From Paranoxybacillus vitaminiphilus (lineage in GTDB: Bacteria; Bacillota; Bacilli; Bacillales; Anoxybacillaceae), in contig NZ_QLMH01000014.1 in assembly GCF_003259935.1 (NCBI RefSeq), positions 1-64,000 on the forward strand: a DNA stretch of 64,000 nucleotides. The letters are read 5' to 3'. The notes under the pieces were generated by a model. It worked only from the letters and a program-made list of their open reading frames with translations, did not search any database and was not told the origin of the DNA. A program made the position numbers and the translations under genes. Below are positions 35,522-47,734 of the stretch, in pieces (position 1 is the stretch's first letter; every line of letters begins with the position of its first letter).

Positions 35522-36454
35522 ATGAATGCAGGGATTATAGGAATAGGCCGATATTTACCTGAAAAAGTATTGACAAATTTTGATTTGGAAAAAATGATGG
35601 ATACATCCGATGAATGGATTCGTACGAGAACAGGAATTGAAGAACGAAGAATCGCTTCGGATGATATGAATACGTCCGATATGGGATATTTAGCGGCTTT
35701 AAAAGCGATCGAGCATGCAGGAATTTCCGCGCAAGACATTGATCTTATTCTAGTGGCAACAGTGACGCCGGATCGCCCGTTTCCTTCCGTGGCATGTATG
35801 CTGCAGGAACGTTTAGGGGCGGCCAAAGCGGCAGCGCTTGATATTAGCGCGGCGTGCGCAGGATTTATATACGGCATGGTTACAGCGAAACAATTTATTG
35901 AAACAGGTGCTTATAAATATATACTAGTAGTAGGGGTTGAAAAACTATCAAAAATTCTTAATTGGCAAGATCGCAACACGGCCGTTTTATTTGGCGATGG
36001 CGCCGGAGCAGTAGTCATGGGACCTGTCTCCGAAGGACGCGGCATTTTATCGTTTGAGTTAGGAGCAGATGGAACAGGCGGAAAGCATTTATATCAAGAT
36101 GAATATGTGATTATGAACGGCAGAGAAGTGTTTAAATTTGCGGTAAGACAAATGGGAGAATCGTGCATTAACGTATTAGAAAAAGCCGGATTGACAAAAA
36201 AAGATGTTGACTTTCTTATCCCGCACCAAGCGAACATTCGAATCGTCGAAGCGGCACGGCAGCGTTTAGAATTGCCGGAGGATAAAATGTCAACAACGAT
36301 TAGAAAATATGGAAATACTTCGGCTGCTTCGATTCCAATTTCGATTGTCGAAGAGTATGAGGCTGGCAAGATTAAAGATGACGATTTAATTATTATGGTC
36401 GGTTTTGGCGGCGGATTAACATGGGGAGCTGTTGCGTTGCGCTGGGGCCGTTAA
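35522..36454 (+). CDS. fabH: 3-oxoacyl-ACP synthase III FabH
   Basis: FabH starts fatty-acid chains from acetyl- or branched acyl-CoA and malonyl-ACP. The 310-residue protein has Cys112 in [11 protein letters not shown], the histidine in PHQANIRI and the asparagine in [17 protein letters not shown] precedes ATG 35522. It is cotranscribed with fabF and carries a FapR site upstream. Confidence 0.96.
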   Translation: MNAGIIGIGRYLPEKVLTNFDLEKMMDTSDEWIRTRTGIEERRIASDDMNTSDMGYLAALKAIEHAGISAQDIDLILVATVTPDRPFPSVACMLQERLGAAKAAALDISAACAGFIYGMVTAKQFIETGAYKYILVVGVEKLSKILNWQDRNTAVLFGDGAGAVVMGPVSEGRGILSFELGADGTGGKHLYQDEYVIMNGREVFKFAVRQMGESCINVLEKAGLTKKDVDFLIPHQANIRIVEAARQRLELPEDKMSTTIRKYGNTSAASIPISIVEEYEAGKIKDDDLIIMVGFGGGLTWGAVALRWGR

Positions 36455-36513
36455 TCAATGACAATGGACATTCTTTTATGTATTATTAAAAGAAAAAAGG
36501 AGCTGCGGAAAAG

Positions 36514-37752
36514 ATGAAAAAGAGAAGAGTCGTTGTCACAGGCTTAGGAGCTGTTACGCCGCTTGGGAACGATGTAGAAACAACATGGAAGCATTTAATT
36601 GCCGGAAAATCAGGAATCGGTCCGCTGACCCGCGTCAATCCTGATGATTATCCAGCAAAAGTAGCAGCAGAATTGAAAGATTTTAATCCGGAAAACTATA
36701 TGGATAAAAGAGATGCAAGAAAAATGGACCGCTTTACGCAATATGCCGTTGCCGCTTCGTTGATGGCCGTGCAAGATGCGGATTTAAAGATTACAGAGGA
36801 AAACGCACCGCGCGTCGGTGTTTGGATCGGTTCAGGAATCGGCGGCATGGAAACGTTTGAACAGCAGTTTGAAATCTTTCAACAGCGGGGATACCGCCGC
36901 GTCAGTCCGTTTTTTGTGCCGATGATGATTCCGGATATGGCTGCTGGTCAAGTTTCGATTATTCTCGGGGCAAAAGGCATTAACTCATGTACGGTGACAG
37001 CGTGTGCCACGGGAACGAACTCGATTGGTGACGCTTTCAAAGTGATTCAGCGGGGCGATGCCGACGTCATGATTACAGGAGGAACGGAAGCGCCGATCAC
37101 AAAGATGTCTTTAGCCGGCTTTTGCGCGAATACGGCACTATCAACGAATCCAGATCCAAAAACAGCGAGCCGTCCGTTTGATAAAAACCGCGATGGTTTT
37201 GTTATGGGGGAAGGCGCTGGTATTCTTATACTGGAAGAATTAGAGCATGCGTTAAAACGCGGTGCAAAAATTTATGCCGAAATTGTTGGTTACGGGGCAA
37301 CAGGAGATGCTTATCATATCACAGCTCCCGCTCCGGGCGGTGAAGGCGGGGTGCGCGCAATGAGACAGGCGCTTTCTGATGCAGGAATGAAACCGGAAGA
37401 AATTGACTATATTAACGCGCACGGTACAAGTACAGAATATAACGATAAATATGAAACAATGGCTATTAAAGAAGTGTTCGGTGAACATGCTTATAAGTTG
37501 GCCGTCAGCTCAACAAAATCGATGACGGGTCACTTGCTGGGAGCAGCAGGCGCTGTCGAAGCAGTGTTCTCCATATTAACGATTAAAGAAGGGATCATTC
37601 CGCCGACGATTAACTATGAAACACCAGATCCAGAATGCGACCTTGATTATGTGCCAAACGTTGCCCGTAAACAAGAAGTGCGAGCTGTATTAAGCAACTC
37701 GCTTGGATTTGGCGGACATAATGCGACATTAATCTTTAAAAAATATGAATAA
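36514..37752 (+). CDS. fabF: 3-oxoacyl-ACP synthase II FabF
   Basis: FabF elongates acyl-ACP with malonyl-ACP. The 412-residue protein has the catalytic cysteine in [13 protein letters not shown] and two histidines in [11 protein letters not shown] and [22 protein letters not shown] precedes ATG 36514, 59 bp after fabH. A strong terminator follows. Confidence 0.97.
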   Translation: MKKRRVVVTGLGAVTPLGNDVETTWKHLIAGKSGIGPLTRVNPDDYPAKVAAELKDFNPENYMDKRDARKMDRFTQYAVAASLMAVQDADLKITEENAPRVGVWIGSGIGGMETFEQQFEIFQQRGYRRVSPFFVPMMIPDMAAGQVSIILGAKGINSCTVTACATGTNSIGDAFKVIQRGDADVMITGGTEAPITKMSLAGFCANTALSTNPDPKTASRPFDKNRDGFVMGEGAGILILEELEHALKRGAKIYAEIVGYGATGDAYHITAPAPGGEGGVRAMRQALSDAGMKPEEIDYINAHGTSTEYNDKYETMAIKEVFGEHAYKLAVSSTKSMTGHLLGAAGAVEAVFSILTIKEGIIPPTINYETPDPECDLDYVPNVARKQEVRAVLSNSLGFGGHNATLIFKKYE

Positions 37753-37791
37753 AAAATAAAAGAGGCTGACTTAGTGGCCTCTTTTATTTTT
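37752..37791 (+). terminator. Terminator after fabF
   Basis: Long stem AAAATAAAAGAGGC / GCCTCTTTTATTTT with loop TGACTTAGTG. Confidence 0.85.
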
Positions 37792-37863
37792 GGGGAAGTC
37801 ATGTTTCACTTCACTTTTCCTATATTCATATGATAGTAAAAAAGATAAAGGGATGACGCGAAA

Positions 37864-38661
37864 ATGGCTGTTTTGCCTACAGATGAATGGTTAATGAACG
37901 TGAAAAAGCCCCCGATGGAATTATGTGAAAAGCTAGTGCCGTATTTTAAAGAAAAAGAAGCGACTTCCCGTGAAATTTTTTTACATTTGACAAGACACGG
38001 GATGTGCCGATCGGCAAATGGATTACAGCAAGTTGTCCAAGAAATGAAAACAAAGCGTATATGGGAAAAAGCTACCGAAATATATAAAGTACTAATAAAA
38101 AAATGGAATGGTCCAGATATTCCTATTTTTATTTTTCCGGCGGATTGGCGAAATGGAAGGTTACAGCGCGAGTTTAACGGTAAAGGGGGCCTTTCCTATC
38201 GAGATAAACTGTTTTTGTTTTTGCTGCCGCATCATACAAAAAAGGAGATGGAAGCGTTAATCATTCATGAGTACAATCATGTTTGCCGGTTAAGGAGAAT
38301 GGCAAAGAAAGAAGAAGATTATACATTGCTCGATGCGATCGTTCTAGAAGGATTGTCAGAAAATGCCGTACGTAAATATGTCGGCCCATCCTATAATGCA
38401 AAGTGGACGAACTATTATTCTGCAAAACAATTAGCAGAATTTTGGCAGAAATATATTTTACCTTATCAATCTATTCATGTTACCCATCCGCTTTATGACC
38501 GTCTGCTTTATGGATTGAACTTCTATCCAAAAATGCTTGGTTATGCAGTTGGATATGACCTTGTCAATCGTTGTTTACAAAAGAGAGATGTCACTTTTGC
38601 AAAGTTAATGTCTTTAACTTCCGAGCAAATCGCTAAACTTGCTGACCGAGACGTTTCATGA
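37864..38661 (+). CDS. yjaZ: YjaZ-like DUF2268 putative Zn-protease
   Basis: This 265-residue soluble protein carries HEYNH near residue 138 and a downstream ELS-type glutamate (LEGLSENAVRKY). This layout is seen in DUF2268 predicted metallopeptidases. Position after fabHF matches B. subtilis yjaZ. Substrate is unknown. GGGATGACG precedes ATG 37864. Confidence 0.8.
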   Translation: MAVLPTDEWLMNVKKPPMELCEKLVPYFKEKEATSREIFLHLTRHGMCRSANGLQQVVQEMKTKRIWEKATEIYKVLIKKWNGPDIPIFIFPADWRNGRLQREFNGKGGLSYRDKLFLFLLPHHTKKEMEALIIHEYNHVCRLRRMAKKEEDYTLLDAIVLEGLSENAVRKYVGPSYNAKWTNYYSAKQLAEFWQKYILPYQSIHVTHPLYDRLLYGLNFYPKMLGYAVGYDLVNRCLQKRDVTFAKLMSLTSEQIAKLADRDVS

Positions 38662-38759
38662 ATGAAATCGTCTCTTTTATTATTTCGTCATTCCTTTCTT
38701 TTCTGCAGCATACATTTAGTAATAGATGGACAAGTTTTGCGCGGAAAAGGAATGATGCG

Positions 38760-38966
38760 ATGATACGAGTTTTCGTTTATCTAGTCGGCTTTGGTTTTTC
38801 GATCATTGGCGGGGTTACCTCGATTGCGTATTTAAATATTATTGCAGATGGACAAGGAATCATCGATTATTTTTATTTTATAAGTAAAAAAGCGGAATGT
38901 TATTTATTTCCATTAGGTCTTTTTCTTATTTGGTTAAGCCTTTATTTTCCGAGTAATCAAGAATAA
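38760..38966 (+). CDS. Small two-helix membrane protein, unknown
   Basis: This 68-residue protein has two hydrophobic helices (residues 2-24 and 48-64). The frame is open back to 38658, but AAAAGGAATG lies just before ATG 38760, and the upstream stretch lacks a ribosome site. I do not recognise a family. It probably shares a transcript with yjaZ. Confidence 0.6.
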   Translation: MIRVFVYLVGFGFSIIGGVTSIAYLNIIADGQGIIDYFYFISKKAECYLFPLGLFLIWLSLYFPSNQE

Positions 38967-39052
38967 ATGGATAAAAAAGGTTTTGTTGGAATAAAATGAA
39001 CTACCTCTGCCTATACTGATGGACAAATAGGTTTTGAAGTGAGGGGTATTTC

Positions 39053-39793
39053 ATGTTGTATCTTCATGATATTTGGGTCAATTGGTTTGAAGGGGAAGAA
39101 AATGGTTATAACGTATGCTATTTTCATGAATGGCGCAAAGATGACCAAGTCGAGCTTTTAGACCAAGTCCCTTTATTGAAAGTTTCCTCGGCATTGTACG
39201 ACTATATTGAAAATAGCTTATCGGAAATTCCACAGGCACTTCTTGAGGAAGTATATCAAAAAACATTTGTAAGAAAAAATCATGAACGCATTCAGTTAGA
39301 TTATTGTTTTGTCGTTTCTGACGGCAAAGGGATACTTGCTGTTGATACAATCGGCTATAACATTCCGATTCGTAAAAGCCGATTAATCCCAAGACAAGAA
39401 CAGTTAGTATACGATATGATTGCGGAACAAGAGGAAGCTGTATATCCGTTTCATGCTTACGAGAAAGAACATCATATATTGTCGCCTTCACCGCACTTAA
39501 TGAGCGGATTAACGCGGAAAGAACGACAGCTTAAGCAGCTTCTCTTTATGGCTCTTGATCAGCTTTATTCGACAAAAAATGTGGCCGAAGTACGTTATTG
39601 GTATACAGAGTGGGCTCCGGAAAAATATTCTCACATTCAAAAAATGTCTTTTGAAGAGGCGTGGAATCACTTATATGAAGAGACAAAGTACGGATGGACG
39701 GACAAGCATGTTCAGCTTTGTGAGAATTTAATTAAAGGCCAGCCGTTCTTTGAGAAGTTATGGGAAACGGAACAGGAACCGAAAGTAAATTAA
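39053..39793 (+). CDS. yjbA: YjbA-like protein (UPF0736/DUF3603)
   Basis: This 246-residue soluble protein of unknown function starts [20 protein letters not shown], the recognisable opening of the YjbA family. Position before trpS is as in B. subtilis. GTGAGGGG precedes the ATG. Confidence 0.85.
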   Translation: MLYLHDIWVNWFEGEENGYNVCYFHEWRKDDQVELLDQVPLLKVSSALYDYIENSLSEIPQALLEEVYQKTFVRKNHERIQLDYCFVVSDGKGILAVDTIGYNIPIRKSRLIPRQEQLVYDMIAEQEEAVYPFHAYEKEHHILSPSPHLMSGLTRKERQLKQLLFMALDQLYSTKNVAEVRYWYTEWAPEKYSHIQKMSFEEAWNHLYEETKYGWTDKHVQLCENLIKGQPFFEKLWETEQEPKVN

Positions 39794-39795
39794 AA

Positions 39796-39902
39796 GAGCT
39801 GTCTTATAAGGGTCTGACCTCACGAGTAATATATATAGTGTTCTTATTCAACGTTATATATATTATGGTTGTGGGGTCTGACCCTTTGCTCATGAGACAG
39901 CC
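39796..39902. repeat. Palindromic intergenic repeat, copy E
   Basis: Arms GAGCTGTCTTATAAGGGTC and GACCC..CATGAGACAGC enclose CTGACCTCACGAGTAATATATATA and its mirror. It lies between convergent yjbA and trpS. Confidence 0.85.
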
Positions 39903-39911
39903 TCCATATTT

Positions 39912-40916
<1,005 letters not shown>

Positions 40917-40932
40917 TTAAAAACATAATAAA

Positions 40933-41185
40933 AAACCCAATCGCTCCTATAACAGTTAGGGACGATTGGGACCGCGTTGCCACCCTAGTTATTGTACCAT
41001 AAGTACAATCACTCAATCCATGTTTATTGCAAAACATGGCACCTTTGTAACGTAAGGCGGACGTCCAAGCCTACTTGCCGTTCAGCTTGAATGCTCGAAA
41101 GCCCATTCCATATTGCTAGCCACTTGTTCGCACCAACCACAAGCTCTCTGAATGCATCGCAATATGTACTATTCTTTCTCATCGC
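40933..41185 (-). ncRNA. Tryptophan T-box riboswitch of trpS
   Basis: On the minus strand the conserved T-box AGGGTGGCAACGCG lies at 40986-40973, followed by terminator stem CCCAATCGTC / GAGCGATTGGG with a T run ending near 40930. Upstream, stem I elements AGAGAGCTTGTGGTTGGTG and a TGG trinucleotide in AATATGGAATGGG, the likely Trp specifier, are visible. Uncharged tRNA-Trp should stabilise the antiterminator. Confidence 0.92.
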
Positions 41186-41199
41186 ATGCATATTTTTGC

Positions 41200-41916
41200 T
41201 AAATATTCTAAAGTAAATGTTTTTAAAATGCAAGCTTAGCGTATAAATACAATGATTCAAAAACAAGCAAGTACTTTAAACCGCTTCCAATGGAGACATT
41301 TGAAGAATATTTTTGCATGTTTGCTGCCTCAATTGGGAATCATAATGCGTGTCTCCTTTGTTAGTTAACTTACTATAATTTCTAAGAAAGGGTATGTCTG
41401 TATATTTTTTATTAAAATATATATAATTATTTTGTAAATTATTCCAAAAAAATTTTTGTTAATTCGATAAATTCAGAATTGAAAAATATATATATTTGTT
41501 AATAATTTGATGAAATGAAACAAAAATACAAATGTAAGCGGTTTAATTTTTCGTTTTGTAAATTTTTTATTTACATTTGCAAAAAAAACTTATAAAATTT
41601 TAAGTAATTGTATCAAAAATCATTATATCAGAAAAAACATAAACTAAAAATTCAGAAGATTTAAATTTAAAAAATTGTAAAAAATTCTTTTCTAATATAT
41701 TTTAATATATTTTATAATCAAAATCACAAACGGAATCTTCTGATAAATCAGAACGTATAATAAAATTCTGAAATAATATTTTTCGAAAAAGACAATAAAA
41801 ACAATTTTTAAGTTTTGAAAATCATTATGTAGCAGCATTCGCTCAATACGGTATAAAAGTTCTGCGTTCTACGTGGAGCTTTTAATAATAAAAAGTACTC
41901 TAAGGGGGGAAATCCA
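41200..41916 (+). promoter_or_regulatory. Long AT-rich leader of the opp operon with CodY-like and cre-like sites
   Basis: No open frame with recognisable content lies in this 700-bp stretch. AAAATTCAGAAGATT (41647-41661) matches the CodY box AATTTTCWGAAAATT at 12 of 15; AAAATTCTGAAATAA (41762-41776) matches at 10. ATGTAAGCGGTTTAA near 41531 resembles the first part of a CcpA cre site. Several TATAAT-like hexamers occur, so the promoter cannot be fixed. CodY control of peptide uptake is known in bacilli. Confidence 0.55.
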
Positions 41917-43563
41917 TTGAAGAAGAGAGTTTCATTTCTTTTTAGCCTAATGCTAGTCTTAAGTCTTTTCCTTTCTGCATGTGGAGGTTTCCAGAAGAAG
42001 GAAGAATCTGCTGGTGATAAAGGAAAAGATGGAGACAAAACGGCCGATGTGCCACAAGAATTGCGTATTAACATTAAAACAGAGCCATTCTCACTAAACC
42101 CGGGTTTAGCTAATGATTCCGTTTCTGGCAGCGTATTGAACCAAACATTTGAAGGATTAACTCGGATTAAGGATGGCAAACCTGAGTTAGCGATGGCAGA
42201 AAGCTATGAAGTTTCTAAGGATTTGAAAACATACACATTCAAATTGCGTGATGCCAAATGGACAAATGGGGACCCGGTTACCGCAAAAGACTTCGAATAC
42301 GCGTGGAAATGGGCACTCGATCCAAAAAACCAGGCACAATATGCTTATCAACTTTACTACATTAAAAATGCCCAAGCATTTAACGAAGGAAAAGCAAAAG
42401 CGGAAGATGTTGGTGTGAAAGCAATCGACGACAAAACGCTGCAAGTTACGCTTGAGAGCCCAACACCTTATTTCTTAGAATTAACAGCATTCTACACTTA
42501 TTATCCGGTCAACAGCAAAATGGCTCAACAAAATCCAAAATGGTATACAAATGCTGGCGACCAGTACACTTCTAACGGACCATTCAAGATGGTTAGCTGG
42601 GAACATAATAATAAAATCGTTCTTGAAAAGAACGAAAATTACTGGGATGCTAACAGCGTAAAACTTGAAAAAATTGAAATGGTTATGGTCAATGACACGA
42701 ACACAGAGCTTTCCATGTTTAATAATGGCGAGCTGGATTGGGCAGGTATGCCTACAGGTCAATTGCCGCCTGACTCTTTACCAAAATTAAAAGAGGAAGG
42801 AAAATTAAACGTTCAACCAATTGCGGGTGTTTACTGGTATAAATTTAATACAGAAAAACCGCCATTAAACAACGTCAACATTCGTAAGGCTCTTGCATAT
42901 GCCATCAACCGTAAAGCAATTGTTGAAAACGTAGCAAAAGGCGGAGAAATTCCGGCTATGGCTGCTGTACCACCAACCATGTTCCCGGAGAACGAAAAAG
43001 GCTACTTTAAAGATAATGATGTTGAAAAAGCAAAAGAATACTTGAAAAAAGGTCTTGAAGAGCTTGGCTTGAAAGATGTAAAAGATTTACCGCCAATTAC
43101 ATTATCGTTTAATACGGACGATAAACATGCAAAAATTGCCCAAGCCATTCAAGATATGTGGAAGAAAAACTTAGGTATTGAAGTAAAACTTGAAAATGCT
43201 GAATGGGCAGTTTATATTGACAAACTGCACTCTGGAGATTTCCAAATCGGCCGTATGGGCTGGTTAGGCGACTTTAACGATCCAATTAACTTCTTAGAGT
43301 TATACCGCGACAAAAAAGGCGGTAACAATAATACAAACTGGGAAAACCCAGAATATAAACAATTGTTAATCGATTCTCAAAAGGAAACAGATTCTGAAAA
43401 ACGTAAAGAAATGCTAAAAGAAGCTGAAACAATCTTAATGGATGAGATGCCAATTGCGCCGATCTTTTTCTATACAAATACTTGGGTTCAAAAAGATAAC
43501 TTAAAAGATGTAGAAATGTCAGGTCTTGGCGATGTTCAGTTTAAATGGGCATATTTTGAATAA
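41917..43563 (+). CDS. oppA: Oligopeptide-binding lipoprotein OppA
   Basis: This 548-residue extracellular peptide-binding protein of an ABC importer has a signal peptide with lipobox LSAC near residue 22. The SBP_bac_5 domain follows, with typical TWTFKLRD-like (YTFKLRDAKWTNGDPVTA) and NNVNIRKALAYAIN segments. It starts at TTG 41917 with a strong AGGGGGG site. First gene of oppABCDF. Confidence 0.94.
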   Translation: MKKRVSFLFSLMLVLSLFLSACGGFQKKEESAGDKGKDGDKTADVPQELRINIKTEPFSLNPGLANDSVSGSVLNQTFEGLTRIKDGKPELAMAESYEVSKDLKTYTFKLRDAKWTNGDPVTAKDFEYAWKWALDPKNQAQYAYQLYYIKNAQAFNEGKAKAEDVGVKAIDDKTLQVTLESPTPYFLELTAFYTYYPVNSKMAQQNPKWYTNAGDQYTSNGPFKMVSWEHNNKIVLEKNENYWDANSVKLEKIEMVMVNDTNTELSMFNNGELDWAGMPTGQLPPDSLPKLKEEGKLNVQPIAGVYWYKFNTEKPPLNNVNIRKALAYAINRKAIVENVAKGGEIPAMAAVPPTMFPENEKGYFKDNDVEKAKEYLKKGLEELGLKDVKDLPPITLSFNTDDKHAKIAQAIQDMWKKNLGIEVKLENAEWAVYIDKLHSGDFQIGRMGWLGDFNDPINFLELYRDKKGGNNNTNWENPEYKQLLIDSQKETDSEKRKEMLKEAETILMDEMPIAPIFFYTNTWVQKDNLKDVEMSGLGDVQFKWAYFE

Positions 43564-43651
43564 TGCTAAAGAATGAAGGTATATGGGGTAATACTCATAT
43601 ACCTTCATTGCTCGTTAAGGATCTTTGTAAAAAAGTGGAGGTGCAGGGAAT

Positions 43652-44587
43652 TTGTTAAGGTATATAAGCAAACGGTTGCTTTACATGCTTCTGTCTTTAT
43701 TTTTAATTGTTACAGCTACCTTCTTTTTAATGAGAGCTGCTCCGGGAGGACCGTTCACGAGTGAGAAACAAATTCCGCCGGAAATTGAAAAAAATTTAAA
43801 TGAATTTTATGGATTAGATCTCCCTTGGTATCATCAATATTTTAATTATTTAGTTTCTATTGCGAAGTGGGATTTCGGTCCATCTTTTAAATATAAAGGA
43901 CAAACGGTGAATGATTTGATTGAAGAGGGGTTTCCGGTTTCATTTTTCCTTGGTATGGAAGCTTTATTATTAGCTGTAAGTATCGGGGTTTTACTTGGTA
44001 TTATTGCTGCATTAAATCATAATAAATGGCAGGATTACGGCGCGATGGTTTTTGCTGTTCTCGGAATATCCGTTCCAAGTTTCATTATGGCCTCGATCTT
44101 ACAATATTTTTTAGCGATTAAATTGGGATGGTTTCCGGTTGCGCGTTGGGAATCTTTACAGCACACGGTTTTACCGGCACTTGCTCTTGCAGCGACGCTG
44201 ACGGCATTTATTGCCCGTTTAACTCGCTCAAGTATGTTGGAAGTATTGGGCAATGATTATATTCGAACAGCGAAAGCAAAAGGGCTTTCAAGAGGACAAA
44301 TTACAGTGAAACATGCGATCCGCAATGCATTATTGCCCGTTGTAACATATCTTGGACCTTTGTCTGCACAAGTTTTAACGGGTAGCTTTGTCATCGAAAA
44401 AATCTTTGGTATCCCTGGTCTTGGAAGCCACTTTGTAACAAGCATTACGAACCGTGACTATACAACGATTATGGGAGTCACGGTGTTTTACAGCATTCTT
44501 TTATTACTGGCTGTTCTTCTAGTTGATATTGCCTATGGCTTTATTGATCCGCGTATTAAACTAGCTGGTGGCAAGAAAGGAGAGTAA
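43652..44587 (+). CDS. oppB: Oligopeptide ABC permease OppB
   Basis: This 311-residue permease has six helices and an ABC-contact loop [20 protein letters not shown]. The start is TTG 43652 after GTGGAGGTG. It pairs with OppC to form the channel. It ends 2 bp before oppC. Confidence 0.95.
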   Translation: MLRYISKRLLYMLLSLFLIVTATFFLMRAAPGGPFTSEKQIPPEIEKNLNEFYGLDLPWYHQYFNYLVSIAKWDFGPSFKYKGQTVNDLIEEGFPVSFFLGMEALLLAVSIGVLLGIIAALNHNKWQDYGAMVFAVLGISVPSFIMASILQYFLAIKLGWFPVARWESLQHTVLPALALAATLTAFIARLTRSSMLEVLGNDYIRTAKAKGLSRGQITVKHAIRNALLPVVTYLGPLSAQVLTGSFVIEKIFGIPGLGSHFVTSITNRDYTTIMGVTVFYSILLLLAVLLVDIAYGFIDPRIKLAGGKKGE

Positions 44588-44589
44588 TC

Positions 44590-45507
44590 ATGCAGCAAAT
44601 TCCTAAAGAGATGTTTCAGCCGGCGATAGCAGATACTAGGGAAGCCGAAAAAATATCAAAACCAAGCTTGTCATTTTGGAAAGATGTTTCCATACGTTTC
44701 CGGAAAAATAAGTTAGCGATGTTTGGATTGATTTTATTAATTATTTTAGTGTTCATGGCCATTTTTGGTCCATATATGACAAAATATGACTATGCCACGA
44801 ATGACTTAATGAATACGAATCAACCGCCATCTTCTGAACATTGGTTCGGCACTGATGAGCTTGGACGTGATATATTTGCACGTACATGGTATGGGGCCCG
44901 CATTTCTTTATTTATCGGCTTGTCAGCAGCGCTTATCGATTTAGTTATTGGCGTGCTTTGGGGCGGCATTGCAGGTTATCGCGGCGGTAAAACAGATGAA
45001 ATAATGATGCGTATTGCTGATATTTTATATGGGGTTCCATACTTGCTTTTAGTAATCATATTAATGGTTATTTTAGGACAAGGCTTAGGAACCATGATCC
45101 TTGCTATGACGATTACCGGATGGGTGAACATGGCCCGGATTGTTCGCGGACAAGTGCTGCAGCTGAAAAATCAGGAATATGTCATGGCATCCCAAACGCT
45201 TGGCGCGAGTACAGCAAGAATTATGTTTAAACATTTAATTCCAAATGCGATGGGTTCGATTCTTGTTACGATGACATTAACTATTCCTGGCGCCATTTTT
45301 ACAGAAGCCTTTTTAAGCTATTTAGGTTTAGGCGTTCCACAGCCTTTAGCAAGCTGGGGAACAATGGCTTCAGAAGGAGTACAAGCATTGCAATATTATC
45401 CATGGCGTTTATTCTTCCCGGCTACGTTTATTTGCTTAACGATTTTTGCGTTTAATGTAGTTGGAGATGGATTACGGGATGCATTAGATCCAAGATTACG
45501 TAAGTAA
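44590..45507 (+). CDS. oppC: Oligopeptide ABC permease OppC
   Basis: This 305-residue permease has an extended cytoplasmic N-terminus, six helices, the HWFGTDELGRDIFAR segment typical of OppC/DppC and the contact loop EYVMASQTLGASTARIMFKH. AAAGGAGAG precedes ATG 44590. Confidence 0.95.
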   Translation: MQQIPKEMFQPAIADTREAEKISKPSLSFWKDVSIRFRKNKLAMFGLILLIILVFMAIFGPYMTKYDYATNDLMNTNQPPSSEHWFGTDELGRDIFARTWYGARISLFIGLSAALIDLVIGVLWGGIAGYRGGKTDEIMMRIADILYGVPYLLLVIILMVILGQGLGTMILAMTITGWVNMARIVRGQVLQLKNQEYVMASQTLGASTARIMFKHLIPNAMGSILVTMTLTIPGAIFTEAFLSYLGLGVPQPLASWGTMASEGVQALQYYPWRLFFPATFICLTIFAFNVVGDGLRDALDPRLRK

Positions 45508-45517
45508 GGGTGAGAAC

Positions 45518-46585
45518 ATGGAAAAATTATTGGAAGTAAAAGATTTAGAAGTCTCATTCCAAACATATGGCGGAGAAGTGCAAGCGGTTCGAGGTGTAAG
45601 CTTTCATTTAAATAAAGGAGAAACATTAGCGATTGTTGGTGAATCAGGCTCAGGAAAAAGTGTGACTTCTCAAACGATTATGCGTCTTATTCCAACGCCG
45701 CCTGGGAAAATCAAAAATGGCCAAATTATCTTTAACGGTGAAGACCTTGTAAAGAAAACGGATAAAGAAATGGAACAGATTCGCGGAAAAGATATCGGTA
45801 TGATTTTCCAGGATCCGATGACATCGTTAAACCCAACGATGAAAGTTGGACAGCAAATTATGGAAGTTTTAATGAAACATTTGAAAATGTCCAAATCAGC
45901 TGCAAAAGAACGTGCCATTGAATTATTACGCCTTGTTGGCATTCCGATGCCGGAAAAACGTGTAAATCAATATCCCCACGAGTTTTCCGGGGGAATGAGA
46001 CAACGTGCCATGATCGCGGTTGCCTTAGCTTCAAATCCGAAGCTATTAATCGCCGATGAACCGACAACGGCATTGGACGTAACGATTCAGGCGCAAATTT
46101 TAGAATTAATGAAAGATTTACAGAAGAAAACAGGGACGTCCATTATCTTTATCACCCATGACTTAGGGGTAGTAGCAAACGTAGCTGATCGTGTGGCTGT
46201 TATGTATGCGGGAAAAATCGTTGAAATGGGTACGGTTGATGAAATTTTCTACGATCCAAGACATCCTTATACATGGGGGCTGCTTGCTTCGATGCCAAGT
46301 CTTGACAGTGACGATAAAGCAGAATTAGCGGCGATTCCCGGCTCACCTCCAGATTTAACGAATCCGCCAAAAGGAGATGCATTTGCTCCGCGGAATCCAT
46401 ACGCAATGAAAATTGATTTTGAGCTCGAGCCGCCGATGTTTAAAATTTCGGATACACATTACGCAGCGACATGGCTGCTTCATCCGGATGCACCAAAAGT
46501 AGAGCCGCCTGAAGCAGTAAAAAAACGCTTGCGTAAGCTCTCCTCTAACTACCCGCAACCAGTCATTGTAAAGGAGAGTGAGTAA
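45518..46585 (+). CDS. oppD: Oligopeptide ABC ATPase OppD
   Basis: This 355-residue ATPase has Walker A GESGSGKS, signature FSGGMRQRAMIA, Walker B LLIADEPT and the C-terminal oligopeptide-transporter extension. ATG 45518 follows AAGGGTGAG. Confidence 0.95.
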   Translation: MEKLLEVKDLEVSFQTYGGEVQAVRGVSFHLNKGETLAIVGESGSGKSVTSQTIMRLIPTPPGKIKNGQIIFNGEDLVKKTDKEMEQIRGKDIGMIFQDPMTSLNPTMKVGQQIMEVLMKHLKMSKSAAKERAIELLRLVGIPMPEKRVNQYPHEFSGGMRQRAMIAVALASNPKLLIADEPTTALDVTIQAQILELMKDLQKKTGTSIIFITHDLGVVANVADRVAVMYAGKIVEMGTVDEIFYDPRHPYTWGLLASMPSLDSDDKAELAAIPGSPPDLTNPPKGDAFAPRNPYAMKIDFELEPPMFKISDTHYAATWLLHPDAPKVEPPEAVKKRLRKLSSNYPQPVIVKESE

Positions 46586-46586
46586 A

Positions 46587-47525
46587 ATGGCAGAAAAACA
46601 AAAACTAATTGAAATAAAAAATTTAAAGCAATATTTTAATGTAGGAAAAGGTAACGTTATTAAAGCAGTGGATGGCTTAACCTTTGATATTTACAAAGGT
46701 GAGACACTTGGACTAGTAGGGGAATCCGGCTGCGGTAAATCAACAACAGGACGGACGATTATTGGATTGTACAAGGCAACGGAAGGAGAAGTGCTTTTTA
46801 ATGGTGTGAATGTGCACGCCAAAAAATCGGCAAAAGAATTAAAAACATTGAAGCGAAAAATGCAAATGATTTTCCAAGACCCGTATGCATCGTTAAATCC
46901 ACGTATGACCGTAGCGGATATTATTGCCGAGGGAATTGACATTCATGGTCTTGCGAAAACGAAAGAAGAGCGCATGCAAAGAGTGTATGAGCTGCTTGAA
47001 ACCGTTGGATTAAATAAAGAGCATGCGAACCGCTATCCTCACGAATTTTCCGGAGGTCAGCGTCAACGTATCGGGATCGCCCGCGCATTAGCGGTGGAAC
47101 CGGAATTCATTATCGCCGATGAACCGATTTCTGCCTTAGACGTGTCTATTCAGGCGCAGGTTGTTAACTTAATGAAAAAACTGCAGCGTGAGAAAGGGTT
47201 AACATACTTATTTATTGCCCACGATCTTTCAATGGTAAAATATATAAGTGATCGAATTGGTGTCATGTATTTCGGAAAATTAGTGGAATTGGCAGATGCA
47301 GAAGAGTTATATCGCAACCCGATTCATCCATATACAAAAGCGCTGTTGTCTGCGATTCCATTGCCGGATCCGGAAACAGAACGTGTCCGCAAGCGTATTG
47401 TATACGATCCATCGCAACACAATTATAAAGAAGGGGAAGAGCTTAGCCTCCGCGAAATTACGCCGGGACATTTCGTTTTATGTTCTGAAGCGGAATATAA
47501 ACAATATAAAGCAATGTATACGTAA
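46587..47525 (+). CDS. oppF: Oligopeptide ABC ATPase OppF
   Basis: This 312-residue ATPase has Walker A GESGCGKS, signature FSGGQRQRIGIA and Walker B FIIADEPIS. ATG 46587 is chosen because AAGGAG lies 10 bp upstream; a GTG at 46578 would be too close to it. OppD and OppF are expected to act as a heterodimer. Confidence 0.95.
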   Translation: MAEKQKLIEIKNLKQYFNVGKGNVIKAVDGLTFDIYKGETLGLVGESGCGKSTTGRTIIGLYKATEGEVLFNGVNVHAKKSAKELKTLKRKMQMIFQDPYASLNPRMTVADIIAEGIDIHGLAKTKEERMQRVYELLETVGLNKEHANRYPHEFSGGQRQRIGIARALAVEPEFIIADEPISALDVSIQAQVVNLMKKLQREKGLTYLFIAHDLSMVKYISDRIGVMYFGKLVELADAEELYRNPIHPYTKALLSAIPLPDPETERVRKRIVYDPSQHNYKEGEELSLREITPGHFVLCSEAEYKQYKAMYT

Positions 47526-47580
47526 AAAGGGCTGTCCCGAAAGTAGAACATCTACTGGAGGGGAAGCCCTTTTCTTTTTA
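47525..47580 (+). terminator. Terminator after oppF
   Basis: Stem AAAAGGGCT / AGCCCTTTT with an internal GTAGA / TCTAC stem and a T-rich tail. The left arm start GGGCTGTCCC recalls the palindromic repeat, but the rest differs. Confidence 0.7.
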
Positions 47581-47734
47581 TAAGCTTGTAGTAAGAAGCG
47601 GCAGCTGTCTAAACATGGACTTATTGCTGTTTTAACTTATTTTGTTGGCAGAACATGTTTAGTCAACAAAAAGTTTATGAGCCAGCTTAAATGAAAGTTA
47701 GCTTTTCTTTTCCATGTTCAGCCGTTTTATTATC

